Of a stretch of DNA of 64,000 nt, positions 10,486-20,833 are shown piece by piece; position 1 is the stretch's first letter; each line of letters starts with the position of its first letter. The stretch is taken from NCBI RefSeq assembly GCF_020905345.1, contig NZ_JAJJMO010000001.1, forward strand, positions 868,001-932,000, given 5' to 3'. A model generated the notes under the pieces. That model saw only the letters and a list, made by a program, of their open reading frames with translations, was not told the origin of the DNA and searched no databases. The position numbers were made by a program, and so were the translations under genes. Source of the stretch: Flavobacterium pisciphilum (lineage in GTDB: Bacteria > Bacteroidota > Bacteroidia > Flavobacteriales > Flavobacteriaceae).

Positions 10486-11232
10486 GTGTTTATGATGATT
10501 GGTCTTGACCTTCCTCAAATTATAGCAGAACTTGGAGATATTAGTATTTCTAAAGCAATTGGATATGGTGTTTTAATTACAGGAGTAGTTATATTGGTTA
10601 GATTTATTTCGTCTTACGCTGCCGTGATTGTGACTTTCATTGCAAGGAATTTTGTAACAGTTGCAGCGTCTAAAAATCACGGTTGGGGATTCCCAATTTT
10701 CTTTGGATGGTCTGGAATGCGTGGTGTAATTTCATTAGCAGCAGCTCTTTCAATCCCTGTTTATTTAGATAATGGAGAGCTTTTCCCACAAAGAAGTCTA
10801 ATTCTGTTTATTACATTTATTGTTATTTTATTGACGCTTGTTGTTCAAGGTTTAACCTTGCCGTATCTGATTAAAAAACTGCAACTACCGAGCGATGATG
10901 ACGATACATCTGAAGAACACGTAAGTTCATCTATATTCAGAGAAATGACATCAGAAACACTAGATTATCTAAAAGATAAGCACGGTGATAAGATGAATGA
11001 CTATCCGTATGTAATGACTATGGTCTCCAAATGGGAGAAAAAGTATGATGATGTTGAAAATGTGTGTAGAAATGATTCTTCTAAAAATTTATACATAGAA
11101 CTTTTAGAATTTCAAAGACAGTGGTTATTACGGAAAAATTCGGAATTTAAGGATTTAGATGAAGATGTGATTAAAAAGCATTTGATGCGTTTAGATCTTG
11201 AAGAAGAACGACTTAAATATTCATCTTTCTAA
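10486..11232 (+). pseudogene. CPA1-type Na+/H+ antiporter, C-terminal part after the frameshift
   Basis: This frame supplies the second half of the antiporter: NGAVFMMIGLDLPQI, the conserved GWSGMRGVISLAAALSIP segment (R and G typical of the family), a last membrane helix around LVVQGLTLPYLIKKL, and a ~110-residue charged cytoplasmic tail. The frame is open back through CLGFILNGAVF, upstream of the GTG at 10486, which shows that the true gene continues into the preceding frame and that GTG is only the first possible start after the break. Translated separately, neither half is likely to be active. Confidence 0.82.
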
Positions 11233-11430
11233 AATTGTATTATCAAAGAGAATAAAGTAATGATAATGTAATTGAAATAATCTTTGTAAAGCGAAATTGA
11301 ATAAACTCTTGTTCATAATCCCAAATTAATTCGAGGGATTATGGCAGGAGGAAAAATATTACTGTCCAAACATCACGGATTGGACATCCTTTCCCGCAAT
11401 TGTATAGGATCTAGGTTTCAACCATAGCTC

Positions 11431-12255
11431 ATGGAAAAATACTATAACGAAATATTAAACAAGTTGGAAACTTCAATCATTGAATTAGAAGTCGATACTG
11501 ACTGCTCTTTACACAGGATCGAAACAGTTATAAATATTATTCTTAAATGTTTAGGCGAAGTAAAAAAATATGTCGTTCAAAATGGATTTAATAGTATTGA
11601 TGAGGAAATCTACTTTTTTAAACATCAAAAACCTGCCATTGTTTCAAAGCTTATTTATTACAATGCTGTTTACAAAATAGAAACGAAAAAACCATACGGT
11701 GCAAAGCCAATAAAGAAGTATCTCAATGACGAACTGAAAAAACTAAAACGCTTTTTTGACAACAACCTCGAATTTTACAAGTATTATAGAACTAATAATT
11801 CTTTTATTGATGATAAACTATTTGTGCGTGGAAAGCACGATGTAAAGCTAAGTATAGACACTTATTATTTTGAGGCTGACCATAGTTTTTCAACTTCACA
11901 CGATTACAAAGCTGCAAAAATTATTGCTAATGACTTAATACAAGTTTACCTTGAAGATCAACTTCATAATGTAAATCAGAAAAAGACTTCGGATAATTCT
12001 AATTTGATTTGGACGGGTAGTAAAGCTGCATTGACCGAACTAATATATGCACTACATTCGCAAGGTGTATTTGACAATGGAAATGCAGATATAAAAAATA
12101 TCGCCAAAACCTTTGAACAAGCATTTGATGTTAATTTAGGAGATTTCTACCATACCTATTTGGAACTGAAAAACCGAAAAATGAACAGAGCAAAATTCTT
12201 AGACAGCTTACGTGATTCATTGATTAAAAGAATGGAAGAACATGAGGAGTTGTAA
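11431..12255 (+). CDS. RteC-domain protein (first copy)
   Basis: A 274-residue protein of the RteC family, whose founding member regulates excision and transfer of the Bacteroides element CTnDOT. Recognised from the pattern EIYFFKHQKPAIVSKLIYYNAVYKIET, FYKYYR, the ADHSFSTSHDYKAAKIIANDL core and WTGSKAALTELIYALHSQG, all shared in order with the second RteC protein at 26268-27113. The two are clearly diverged paralogues. It lies 198 nt after the broken antiporter and 63 nt before a nitroreductase gene on the same strand. It marks this stretch as part of a mobile element rather than core chromosome (inference). A regulatory role in transfer is likely but its target is unknown. Confidence 0.88.
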   Translation: MEKYYNEILNKLETSIIELEVDTDCSLHRIETVINIILKCLGEVKKYVVQNGFNSIDEEIYFFKHQKPAIVSKLIYYNAVYKIETKKPYGAKPIKKYLNDELKKLKRFFDNNLEFYKYYRTNNSFIDDKLFVRGKHDVKLSIDTYYFEADHSFSTSHDYKAAKIIANDLIQVYLEDQLHNVNQKKTSDNSNLIWTGSKAALTELIYALHSQGVFDNGNADIKNIAKTFEQAFDVNLGDFYHTYLELKNRKMNRAKFLDSLRDSLIKRMEEHEEL

Positions 12256-12318
12256 ACAATCTTATCATCAGAAGATTAGATATAGAATAATAGATATTAA
12301 TCCTTTAGAAAAACAACA

Positions 12319-13047
12319 ATGAATTTAATAGAATTATTACACTTTCGTCGTGCCGTGCGTGTATATGACAAAGAAAAACCAATTGATACGGAAAAAGTAA
12401 AGCAATTTTTAGAGTTAGCAACTTTAGCACCCAACAGCTCCAATATGCAGGTGTGGGAATTTCATCATATTACAGACCCAAGTCTTATGGCAAAGGTTTC
12501 AAAAGCATGTTTAGATCAAGTAGCGACTTCAACAGCCAACCAAATAGTGGTATTTGTAACCCGACAGGATTTATATCGCAAACGTGCAAAATTTGTTTTA
12601 GATTTTGAAATTGACAATATCACCCGAAACAGTCCAAAAGAAAGACAAGCAAAGCGGATTAAAGACAGAGAGTTGTATTACGGAAAATTGATACCATTAC
12701 TTTATGCCCGTTTTTTCGGATTATTAGGAATGTTCAGAAAAACACTTACAACAGTTACGGGTCTGTTTCGTCCTATAACTCGACAAGTATCTGAAAACGA
12801 TATGCGGGTTGTCGTTCATAAATCCTGTGCTTTGGCTGCACAAACTTTTATGATAGCAATGGCAAATGAAGGATATGATACTTGTCCGTTAGAAGGGTTT
12901 GATAGCAGAAGGTTAAAGAAAGCATTACAGTTGCCTAGTGGAGCCGAAATCACTATGGTTGTTTCTTGTGGTATAAGAAAAGACGATGAGGGCATTTGGG
13001 GTGAACGCTGCCGAGTTCCATTTGAAGAAGTATATGTGAAAAGATAG
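12319..13047 (+). CDS. nitroreductase-family FMN oxidoreductase
   Basis: A 242-residue flavoprotein of the nitroreductase superfamily, probably NAD(P)H-dependent and cytoplasmic. The N-terminal FMN-binding signature RRAVRVYDKEKPI (~10-22), followed by LATLAPNSSNMQVWEFHHI (~34-52), is diagnostic, and the late CALAAQTFMIAMANEGYDTCPLEGFD segment forms the second FMN contact. A ~45-residue inserted region rich in basic residues (~85-130) is longer than in minimal family members. It follows rteC closely and ends in a hairpin terminator, so the two may form one transcript. Possible substrates include quinones, nitroaromatics or enals; none can be chosen from sequence. Confidence 0.9.
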   Translation: MNLIELLHFRRAVRVYDKEKPIDTEKVKQFLELATLAPNSSNMQVWEFHHITDPSLMAKVSKACLDQVATSTANQIVVFVTRQDLYRKRAKFVLDFEIDNITRNSPKERQAKRIKDRELYYGKLIPLLYARFFGLLGMFRKTLTTVTGLFRPITRQVSENDMRVVVHKSCALAAQTFMIAMANEGYDTCPLEGFDSRRLKKALQLPSGAEITMVVSCGIRKDDEGIWGERCRVPFEEVYVKR

Positions 13048-13048
13048 C

Positions 13049-13069
13049 CTATTGTTTTTTGAACAATAG
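13049..13069 (+). terminator. hairpin terminator after the nitroreductase gene
   Basis: CTATTGTT pairs perfectly with AACAATAG around a TTTTG loop, two bases after the stop codon. It separates this transcript from the convergent helicase gene. Confidence 0.65.
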
Positions 13070-13150
13070 AGATATGGAATCTTATTATTAAATAAGAAGT
13101 AAATTTAAAATTGAAAGAAAAAGAAGTACAAAATCAGTCAGAAATTTCAC

Positions 13151-16100
13151 TTACAATATTCCCAGAGATAAGTGGATGCCTTTCGTGCTGACAATATTTT
13201 CAGAAATTTGAGGTACTTCTTTTTGTTTTTTAGCTTGCTTTACTGGTTCTTCTAATTGATTAACAGGCTCAATGGACAATTGTATTTTTCTTTCTACGGC
13301 TGCCAATTCTGTTTTAAGTTCGCCCAATTTAATTTCCTTAGACCATGTACCATTAACCACCTGCTGAAGAACAGGCAGGTCTTTTTGAAACTCGTCTATA
13401 TTTTCCTTTTCTTTCTTGATATAAGAAGGTAATTTTTCCAAAGCTCTTAAAAAATTGAGTGCTGCAGTTTCGGGGTCTTTAGCCATTGCACCGTTGTTGT
13501 GCGTGTATTTAATGTTTCCCTCGCCCTGTACAAAAAAGCGGTTTACCCGAATATCAATCCCTTCTTTTTGAGAAACTTCGGTTTTTACCAACAGCTGAAA
13601 ACCATACAAGCTGCCGATTTCTTCATAATCGCCACCTGTACGGGCTTTGTCCGCCAATTGATTGAGTTTGGCACCGATTTGTTTTACATCTGTATTAGGC
13701 GATAAACCCTCTAACTGAATTGGATTGATAATGAAACCATCTGGACGTTTTTGAATACGTCCTTGCAGATTATTCCAGTCTAAGCTCATGCGGTCATAAC
13801 GAGATTGGGCTTTGTCTAATTCTGCCGTATAGTCTTCCAATTTATACTTTGCACTGTATTTAGAACGGTTAAAAGCCTGCTTTTCGCTCTCTAGTCCAGC
13901 AATCTGTTTTTCCAGTTTGGCTTTGTCCAATAAGTCGGTATTACCTGAAAGAATTGCCACATATTCTGAAAAGTTCATTCCCGATTTTTCGTCCATACTG
14001 CCCTCATCAATTGTTCGTTTACCCAAGTTGTTATTCTTTAATTGGTCAATAAAAAGTTGTTTATTATACAACAGGTTGAACTTATAGCTATCCAACGATT
14101 TTTCAACGGCATAAATCACAACATCTACTTTGTTATCAGCAAAGAATTTGGCTATTTCATTTCCTTTTCGGATTGCCCGACCATCCCGTTGAGCAAGATC
14201 AGACGGTCGCCAAGGTGTATCCAAATGATGAATGGCAACCGCTCTTTTCTGTGCATTTACGCCCGTTCCCAACATACTGGTAGAACCAAACAATACTCGG
14301 ATTTTACCCTCGTTCATTCCCTTAATCAATTCCTTACGCTGTTTGTCGCTTTTTGCTTCTTGAATAAAGCGAACCTCATGAGCTGGTAAACCGTGATCTT
14401 CTACCAACTTGCGTTTAATTTCAGAATAAACGTTCCATTCGCCCGGCTTGTAAGTCCCCAAATCCGAAAAGACAAACTGCGTTCCTTTTTGTGCGTTGTA
14501 TTGATTATAATATTTGGCGATGTTGGCTGCACAATGCGAAGCCTTGCTGTCGGGATGATCGTCATAATCACTGCTTACCATCCGCATATCTAAAGACATT
14601 TTTCTGGCATAATCGGTAGCAATCAGCATCTTTGCTTTTTCTTCGGTTGGCGATAACGGTAATCTTCCCAATAAGGTCGCATCGCCCGATTTGGCAAACT
14701 GCATCAAGCTTTGGATAAATGCTTCCTGATCGGGCGTTGGAGGAATGTTGTACAGAATTTCGTTCTTATTCGGGCGGTCAATGCCGATATCTTTTGCTGT
14801 TCGGTAATCTGTAATTTCTGAATAGAATTGTGCCAGTTCCGGCACTTTGATAAAGTAACGGAAACGCTCTTTCGCCACGATATTATTTGCCACAGAAAAT
14901 TCGTAATCGGTGGTTTTTCGTGCATAGATAGCCGCCCACGCATCAAACGAATGAATGCCTTGTTTTTCCATTGCCCGAGGTCGCAGGTATTTGAATAACA
15001 GGTACAGTTCCGTTAAGGAATTGCTGATGGTAGTTCCTGAAAGAAAGGTCGCACCCATATCCGCATTGGTACGCTCTTGAATGGTGCGAATGGCAAACAG
15101 CAGGTTCATTGCTTTTTGACTTCCGTCCACATTGCCCAATCCCGCAACCCGTGTATGTCTTGTGTTGAACATTAGGTTTTTGAACTGGTGACTTTCGTCC
15201 ACAAACAAATGGTCTATACCCATCATTTTGAAGTCCACCACATCGTCTTTTCGGTTCTCAATATCGTGTTGCAGGGTTTTGAGCTTTACTTCTAAATTTT
15301 CTTTCCGCTTGATTACTCCAGCAAGCATTCCTCTGGTTACCTCTTTGCCTTGGGCTTGTAGTGCATCAAGGTTACGCTCTACACTATCCAGCTCAATTTG
15401 CAATATTTCCTTTTGTATTTCGGGTGATTGTGGTATCATGCCAAATTGATCGTGTGTTAAAATCACACAATCCCAATCGTTGTTTTTAATATCGCCGAAA
15501 ATGCGCAGGCGTTTTTGAGGCGTAAAATCTTCCTTGCCCGGAAACAGAATTTTGGCGTGTGGATAAGCGGTACGGTAGGCTTCGGCAATTTCGTGTACAT
15601 TACTTTTTAATCCGATAATCATTGGTTTATGGGCTAATCCCAAACGCTTCATTTCCTGTGCAGCCGTACACATAACCAACGTTTTCCCAGCACCTACTTC
15701 GTGGTCGCAGATAGCACCGTTGTTCAGTTTTATCATCCAAACGGTGTCTTTTTGGCTATCGTACAAATCTTCGATGCTCAATGCTTTTCGGTCTAAACCC
15801 GGAAAGTTCTGATGGGTTCCGTCATAATTCGGTCGGACAAAACAATTAAAGGTATCATTGTATTGGTCGGTCAGTCTGTTTTTAAACTCATCGCTTTGGG
15901 CATGGAGCCAATCAGTAAAAGCAGTTCGGATTTCGTCAATCTTGGTATTCGCCATTTGGATGGCTTCCATATCACGCACCTTTACTTCCTGATCGCCCAC
16001 CATTATTTTTTTGGTAATGTCCGGAGTGGTATTTACCAAGGCATGTTTGAGCAAGGCAATACCGTCAAAGGTTCTACTTTCTGCTTTTACGGCATATTTA

Positions 16101-18580
16101 TCCCATATATGGACATTCTTACGGTCACACTTTACTGAAAAATCATCGGAACTATCGGAATAATGAACCAGTACATCGGTATCAAACAAATGCGAAGCAA
16201 AACGGGCGTAAATTCCGGTAGGTATCCAGCGTTCGCCTAAGTTGAAATCCAATTCTTCAAACTCAATGCGTCTTGGTCGGGCTTCTTCCAATACGGTAAG
16301 ACTGGCTTTAGCTTCGGTGTTATTGGGATTTTGTTCAACGTAATTTTGGACATTTTGGGCTTTTTCCACTACATTACCAGCAATCCAGCGTTCGGCAATT
16401 TCGTATTCACGCTCTAAAGGATTGTAGAAAATACGACCGTGCAAAGCTTCTTTCAAAGCATCATCGGTCATACCGCTGATTTCGGACATATAATCCAAAT
16501 CCACGCTTCCGTACTTATTCAGCGATGCAGCCAACGCTTCATCAGGATTGTCGGTTGCTATGGTTAGGGTAGAAAAACTTACCGGACGGCTGAATATATC
16601 CGCTTTGTGTACCACACCGCCCACAACACGTTCCAGATAAGGAATTTCTTTACCTGTACTGTCGGTTTTAATCAGTTTGATGTTATCGGCACTGTTGAGG
16701 TTGCCGTACTTTTTGACAAAAGCATCGTACAAACGGTTCAACACTTCTCGTTCTTCTTTATGCTCGGTTTGTTTTTCGGCTTCTTTGGTATAAAGCTGTT
16801 GGTACACATCACGAACTTCAATGTAGGCTTCGGCTCTTGCTTTTTGCAAAGGCGGTAATTGCAACGGATGGAAATCAGCCAAATCATTACGTAAATCTAC
16901 TTCTTGCAAATGACCTACGAAGCCTTTATCCACCACAAGGCAATCGTTTCGGTAAAACGATTGTAACTTGTTACTATACGGAGCACGTTCAGGAATAGTG
17001 GTAATTATAGACGGTATTTCTACTTGATCTTTTGCACTGGTATCCGAAAATAAATCGCCAATAATTCCCTGTTTTTGTTCGGTTGGCGAAGATTTTTCAT
17101 TGTTGATTTGGTGCCTAATTGGTGCTGTGTAAGGCTGTTGCATTGAACTACTGAACAGATTGGTTTGGCGTGCTGTATTTCGTTTGGGTTTGCGAGAGCT
17201 TGGTCGTTTTATTGTCTGAGTTGCCAATTTAGGTGTTGCAACCATAACTGACTCTCCTGCATTTTCAAACAAGTCGAAAATGCTTAGCTGCTTTAATTCC
17301 TGTGGATTTTCTTTTCTTATTGTTTGCTGTATAGATTGTTGTTTTGGAGGTTCAATGATTATTTGTTCAGCGATAGATGGTGTGAAAGTTGGCGTAACAG
17401 GAATTTGTACAATAGGTTCATCATTACGTTCCCCTTTGTATAAAGCTAAATTCAGATTTTTACCAAAATCTTCGGAAAGCATCTGTTTTAAGTCTTTGGC
17501 AATACCCTCTACACCATCCTTATGCGTGTAAATAATGGCTGGCTTTCCGTAGGGATCGGTATCTATTTTACGGTCGGTATGGATAACCCTTGAACCATTC
17601 TGAAAAAAAGCATTGCTTGGCGTATTGTATTTGGTTTGCTTGCTTTGACAAAACAGCTCTTCGGTTTCACTCAAACCTTGTTTTGCAGTATTCTTTTGCA
17701 GGATAATCAAATCACTTCCAACCTCTGTTCCTGCATATTCTGTAAAGAGATTATTGGGCAATCGTACAACCGAAACCAAATTATTGGTTTCCATTAAAGC
17801 CCGGCGGATAGGCTCGTTCTTCGGACTGTTTAAAATGCCTTGTGAAGTAATATAAACCTGCAAACCTCCCTCACGAAGCATATCATTTCCTTTCAAAAAG
17901 AAATAATTGTGAATACTTCGGGCTGCCTGTATTTTTGCGGTGTCTTTACTTCTGGAATACGAAAGATCGAAAATAGCCGTATCGCCAAACGGGATATTGC
18001 TGGCGATAACATCGAAGGTATCTTGTTCTTTTTCGGAAATTTCCTCAAAGCCACTGATACGGATAGTATTGTCGGGATAAAGCTGTTTTAATATCTTTCC
18101 TGTCAGCAAATCCTTTTCATAGGCGGTAACTTTGGCGTTTTGATTTTCCGAAAAGGATTGTATAAACGAGCCGATACCTGCCGATGGTTCAAGAAATTTA
18201 TCAATGTGCAAACCGCTTTCACGCAAACTTTCTGAAAGGACATCTATAACCTGTGGTGGTGTATAAAAAGCTGTAAGCACCGAGCTTCGCATACTGTCCA
18301 CATAATGCTTATACTGCTTTTCATCGGTAGCATTTTCTTTGAGAAGTTGGTGTAATTCCCGAGTAAGTGGAAATAAATCGTGTTCGGTTTTTCTCCAATT
18401 ATTGATGTCAATTTCATTTTCAATGGGGTTCAATACGAATTTTAGACCACCAAATCCGCTGTATTGCATCATGAGCAGTCTTTCGCCTACGGTGGCTTGT
18501 CGTTTCTCCTTTTCCAGTGTAAAAGCAATTCGTAGGGCATCAATGTTCTGTTGGAGATGTTGACGTTTACTGAAGCCCAT
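13151..18580 (-). CDS. large DNA methylase-helicase of a Bacteroidota conjugative element
   Basis: A 1809-residue protein with an N-terminal N6-adenine methylase-like domain and a C-terminal SNF2/superfamily-2 helicase. The methylase part shows a SAM-binding EPSAGIGSF (~131-139) and a catalytic-type motif SNIPFG (~194-199) where NPPY is usual. The helicase part shows a Walker A-like [12 protein letters not shown], the DEAH-like VDESHQFKN and motif [13 protein letters not shown]. Proteins of this build are backbone genes of Bacteroidota ICEs. I prefer the ATG at 18580, which overlaps the upstream DUF1896 gene by 14 nt; a TTG nine bases earlier is possible. It is the last minus-strand gene of the operon. 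The substitution in the methylase motif leaves methyltransferase activity uncertain. Confidence 0.9.
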   Translation of the reverse strand: MGFSKRQHLQQNIDALRIAFTLEKEKRQATVGERLLMMQYSGFGGLKFVLNPIENEIDINNWRKTEHDLFPLTRELHQLLKENATDEKQYKHYVDSMRSSVLTAFYTPPQVIDVLSESLRESGLHIDKFLEPSAGIGSFIQSFSENQNAKVTAYEKDLLTGKILKQLYPDNTIRISGFEEISEKEQDTFDVIASNIPFGDTAIFDLSYSRSKDTAKIQAARSIHNYFFLKGNDMLREGGLQVYITSQGILNSPKNEPIRRALMETNNLVSVVRLPNNLFTEYAGTEVGSDLIILQKNTAKQGLSETEELFCQSKQTKYNTPSNAFFQNGSRVIHTDRKIDTDPYGKPAIIYTHKDGVEGIAKDLKQMLSEDFGKNLNLALYKGERNDEPIVQIPVTPTFTPSIAEQIIIEPPKQQSIQQTIRKENPQELKQLSIFDLFENAGESVMVATPKLATQTIKRPSSRKPKRNTARQTNLFSSSMQQPYTAPIRHQINNEKSSPTEQKQGIIGDLFSDTSAKDQVEIPSIITTIPERAPYSNKLQSFYRNDCLVVDKGFVGHLQEVDLRNDLADFHPLQLPPLQKARAEAYIEVRDVYQQLYTKEAEKQTEHKEEREVLNRLYDAFVKKYGNLNSADNIKLIKTDSTGKEIPYLERVVGGVVHKADIFSRPVSFSTLTIATDNPDEALAASLNKYGSVDLDYMSEISGMTDDALKEALHGRIFYNPLEREYEIAERWIAGNVVEKAQNVQNYVEQNPNNTEAKASLTVLEEARPRRIEFEELDFNLGERWIPTGIYARFASHLFDTDVLVHYSDSSDDFSVKCDRKNVHIWDKYAVKAESRTFDGIALLKHALVNTTPDITKKIMVGDQEVKVRDMEAIQMANTKIDEIRTAFTDWLHAQSDEFKNRLTDQYNDTFNCFVRPNYDGTHQNFPGLDRKALSIEDLYDSQKDTVWMIKLNNGAICDHEVGAGKTLVMCTAAQEMKRLGLAHKPMIIGLKSNVHEIAEAYRTAYPHAKILFPGKEDFTPQKRLRIFGDIKNNDWDCVILTHDQFGMIPQSPEIQKEILQIELDSVERNLDALQAQGKEVTRGMLAGVIKRKENLEVKLKTLQHDIENRKDDVVDFKMMGIDHLFVDESHQFKNLMFNTRHTRVAGLGNVDGSQKAMNLLFAIRTIQERTNADMGATFLSGTTISNSLTELYLLFKYLRPRAMEKQGIHSFDAWAAIYARKTTDYEFSVANNIVAKERFRYFIKVPELAQFYSEITDYRTAKDIGIDRPNKNEILYNIPPTPDQEAFIQSLMQFAKSGDATLLGRLPLSPTEEKAKMLIATDYARKMSLDMRMVSSDYDDHPDSKASHCAANIAKYYNQYNAQKGTQFVFSDLGTYKPGEWNVYSEIKRKLVEDHGLPAHEVRFIQEAKSDKQRKELIKGMNEGKIRVLFGSTSMLGTGVNAQKRAVAIHHLDTPWRPSDLAQRDGRAIRKGNEIAKFFADNKVDVVIYAVEKSLDSYKFNLLYNKQLFIDQLKNNNLGKRTIDEGSMDEKSGMNFSEYVAILSGNTDLLDKAKLEKQIAGLESEKQAFNRSKYSAKYKLEDYTAELDKAQSRYDRMSLDWNNLQGRIQKRPDGFIINPIQLEGLSPNTDVKQIGAKLNQLADKARTGGDYEEIGSLYGFQLLVKTEVSQKEGIDIRVNRFFVQGEGNIKYTHNNGAMAKDPETAALNFLRALEKLPSYIKKEKENIDEFQKDLPVLQQVVNGTWSKEIKLGELKTELAAVERKIQLSIEPVNQLEEPVKQAKKQKEVPQISENIVSTKGIHLSLGIL

Positions 18581-19004
18581 TTTCCTCAATCCAAATAGCG
18601 ATGGTTCCGGTTATTTCGGTATAAAGCAGGTCAAAATCATAACCGTAGGCGAAATCATCGGTTAGCTCATAATTATTAAAAACAGGCTCGCAGATTGGAA
18701 ACATTTTAAGAGCGAATGGTCTTAGCTCCTCGTCAGCCATTACGGTGTCAAACTCGTTACAGACTACCTGAAAAACAGTATCGAATTTGGAGAAGTACAA
18801 GCCTTCAAACAAGATGTAGTTGGCTATTTCATCGCATTGCTCAATAGCGTTTCCAGAGCGAAAAGCCCCGTCATAAGCATTGGCAGCCCACGAAGAACGT
18901 TGCTGTATAAATTTCTCGTCGTTTGCTTTCTCAGGAAAGCTGGTGTTTAATAATTCTTGTAATCGTAATCTGAAATACGATAGGTCTTTTTGCTGTGTAT
19001 CCAT
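18567..19004 (-). CDS. DUF1896-family protein
   Basis: A 145-residue acidic, soluble protein with no signal peptide. It matches the DUF1896 family by its N-terminal [20 protein letters not shown], the [17 protein letters not shown] segment and the closing [13 protein letters not shown]. In Bacteroidota ICEs this family is found directly upstream of the large methylase-helicase, as here, and the two genes overlap by 14 nt, indicating translational coupling. The function of the family is unknown. The tight link suggests that it acts with the helicase in element DNA processing (inference). Confidence 0.85.
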   Translation of the reverse strand: MDTQQKDLSYFRLRLQELLNTSFPEKANDEKFIQQRSSWAANAYDGAFRSGNAIEQCDEIANYILFEGLYFSKFDTVFQVVCNEFDTVMADEELRPFALKMFPICEPVFNNYELTDDFAYGYDFDLLYTEITGTIAIWIEENGLQ

Positions 19005-19170
19005 GCTCTATTTTGTTTTGAATTTTACTCGAACTCAAAATTATAGCGATAGATAGCAGCCTTTATAATTGTGGTAGTATTTGGCTTTGAGAGGTAGGTT
19101 TTGGCGTAAACATAATAGGCGAGGCAGCCGAATACAGATTGGTTTTGATTAAATTTGACGATTAAACAAT

Positions 19171-20796
19171 ATGGTGCAGAATATGGCTAAAAAGGATTTT
19201 GAGAATAAAAAACCAAACAACATAGTAGAATATATAAGCCTTGCAAATGATATATCTGACTATCAGAACAGATTGAACGCAATAGACTTCCTTTCAAAGT
19301 ATAAATGCTTTGAAAGCAAAAGGGAATTGTATCGTTTGATGAAAACGGATAGGATATTTGAAGTTAAGGAACAAGCCTTTAGAGCATTGCAAAATTTTGG
19401 CGAAGATGTTAGATTGACCAAAAAAAAGAAAGGAAAGCCAGTTAAAACTATAAATGATAAACTTTTGATTTTGCACAATTCGTTTAATGGCGACCCTTAT
19501 ACATTAACAGATTTCAAGATAAAGTTTAAGGATTTATATCCCTACGTTTATGATATTTATAATTATGAAAAGAAATCAAAGTTTGACAGCTTTATAACAA
19601 GCTCCATTAAGACATTCGCAAAAAATAAAATAAAGCACAATTATTCCATCAATATAAGTTTTGATGCTCCTGACATTTCAATTTCTCGGGAAGTATTTGA
19701 AATGGAGTATAGAGGAAGTTCAGATACAAATGACGAATTAGTGATTGAGAATGACACAGTAACTATAAAGTGCAATAGAACTGCAAAAATCAATCTCATA
19801 AATATTGTTTTTTCAGAAAGCAGTTCTATTCATAATCAGATTATAAAATCTCTGATTTACTATTACATTCGAGTAAACCGCTTCGTTCCTATACAGAATA
19901 TCTCCATTAACCGAATAAAGCAAACAGGAGAAGAAACAATTCTTTCTTTGCCAACCACAAAAATTGGTATTGAGCAGATATTGAACGATAAGTTTCATGG
20001 TGTTGATATTCCAATTGCCAATATCAACGACCTATTTAAGGTTAATGATAAATCTAAAGCAATACAATACGCTTTAACCTATCTTTTGAAGTCGAAAATT
20101 ACCAATGAAGAAAGTGAGCGATTTGAAAAGTTATGGAAGTCTTTTAATTCTATTTATTATTACTTTGGAAATGGTGCAAACGAAAATGAATGCCACCGCT
20201 TAATGCGAGATTTTATACTTACCAATCCAACATTATTCTCAAAATCACTGCATAAGGCAAGAACCATTACGGCTAAAGAACTTCGGGAAAAAGTTCGTTT
20301 CTATGAGCTACTTAGTAATGATTACGACACAAAAGAAAAGATTGTTTCTTTTATTGCATTTATCTTTAGGTATCAAAATCAGGTTGTTTGTAAAAACCTA
20401 TTTGATAATATCAGTTATTTTGAAGCTGATTTAAAAGATATTTTCAATCTGGATAAAGTTGAAAGCAAGTTTAATAAGTTCGACTATATCAAAGACCTTT
20501 ATCACAACAATAAGTCTTCAACAGATAGCGAAATAATTTTTAAGAAGATTAAAGATTATTTGGAGGATAAAGTTAAAAAACCCGTAACAAATACCGAACT
20601 GGAAATTATTGTCTTCATCTGCATAAAATACTGTTATTACCTCCGAAACAAGATATTTCACGCAGAAAAACAAGATTTAACTTTTAGGTTCGCTAAAAAC
20701 AACCTGATTTTTGAATTAGAATGGGTAAATGAAATATTGGAAACTCTAATAATCGAATTAATATCTGTAAATTCAAATTGGACAAGGAGAGCTTAA
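19171..20796 (+). CDS. uncharacterised cargo protein with HEAT-like N-terminus and HEPN-like C-terminal motif
   Basis: I do not recognise a named family. The 541-residue protein is soluble and lysine-rich. Residues ~25-90 look like one or two HEAT-like repeats (RNRL..AIDFLSKY and EVKEQAFRALQNFG). A cluster KKKKGKPVK follows. Near the C-terminus (~492-498) LRNKIFHAE contains RX4H, the catalytic signature of HEPN ribonucleases, preceded by a helical ELEIIVFICIKYCYYL stretch, as expected for a HEPN helical bundle. It is alone on the plus strand, inserted between minus-strand ICE backbone genes, and shares a terminator with the ORF6N gene, a position typical for defence or stability cargo. An ATG at 19183 is an alternative start. 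A defence role is inference. Confidence 0.6.
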   Translation: MVQNMAKKDFENKKPNNIVEYISLANDISDYQNRLNAIDFLSKYKCFESKRELYRLMKTDRIFEVKEQAFRALQNFGEDVRLTKKKKGKPVKTINDKLLILHNSFNGDPYTLTDFKIKFKDLYPYVYDIYNYEKKSKFDSFITSSIKTFAKNKIKHNYSINISFDAPDISISREVFEMEYRGSSDTNDELVIENDTVTIKCNRTAKINLINIVFSESSSIHNQIIKSLIYYYIRVNRFVPIQNISINRIKQTGEETILSLPTTKIGIEQILNDKFHGVDIPIANINDLFKVNDKSKAIQYALTYLLKSKITNEESERFEKLWKSFNSIYYYFGNGANENECHRLMRDFILTNPTLFSKSLHKARTITAKELREKVRFYELLSNDYDTKEKIVSFIAFIFRYQNQVVCKNLFDNISYFEADLKDIFNLDKVESKFNKFDYIKDLYHNNKSSTDSEIIFKKIKDYLEDKVKKPVTNTELEIIVFICIKYCYYLRNKIFHAEKQDLTFRFAKNNLIFELEWVNEILETLIIELISVNSNWTRRA

Positions 20797-20833
20797 TTTA
20801 ATCCCTGTCAAAACAAGGATTAAATTAAGCTCT
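20788..20833. terminator. bidirectional terminator with both genes' stop codons in its stem
   Basis: AGAGCTTAATTTAATCC (20788-20804) pairs perfectly over 17 bp with GGATTAAATTAAGCTCT (20817-20833). The stop codon of the plus-strand cargo gene (20794-20796) and that of the minus-strand ORF6N gene (20825-20827) both lie inside the arms. Confidence 0.8.

Noticed and set aside
11233..11430. Attachment site or IS end between antiporter and rteC
   Set aside because: I searched by eye for a direct or inverted repeat shared with the 27.1-27.4 kb junction and found none.
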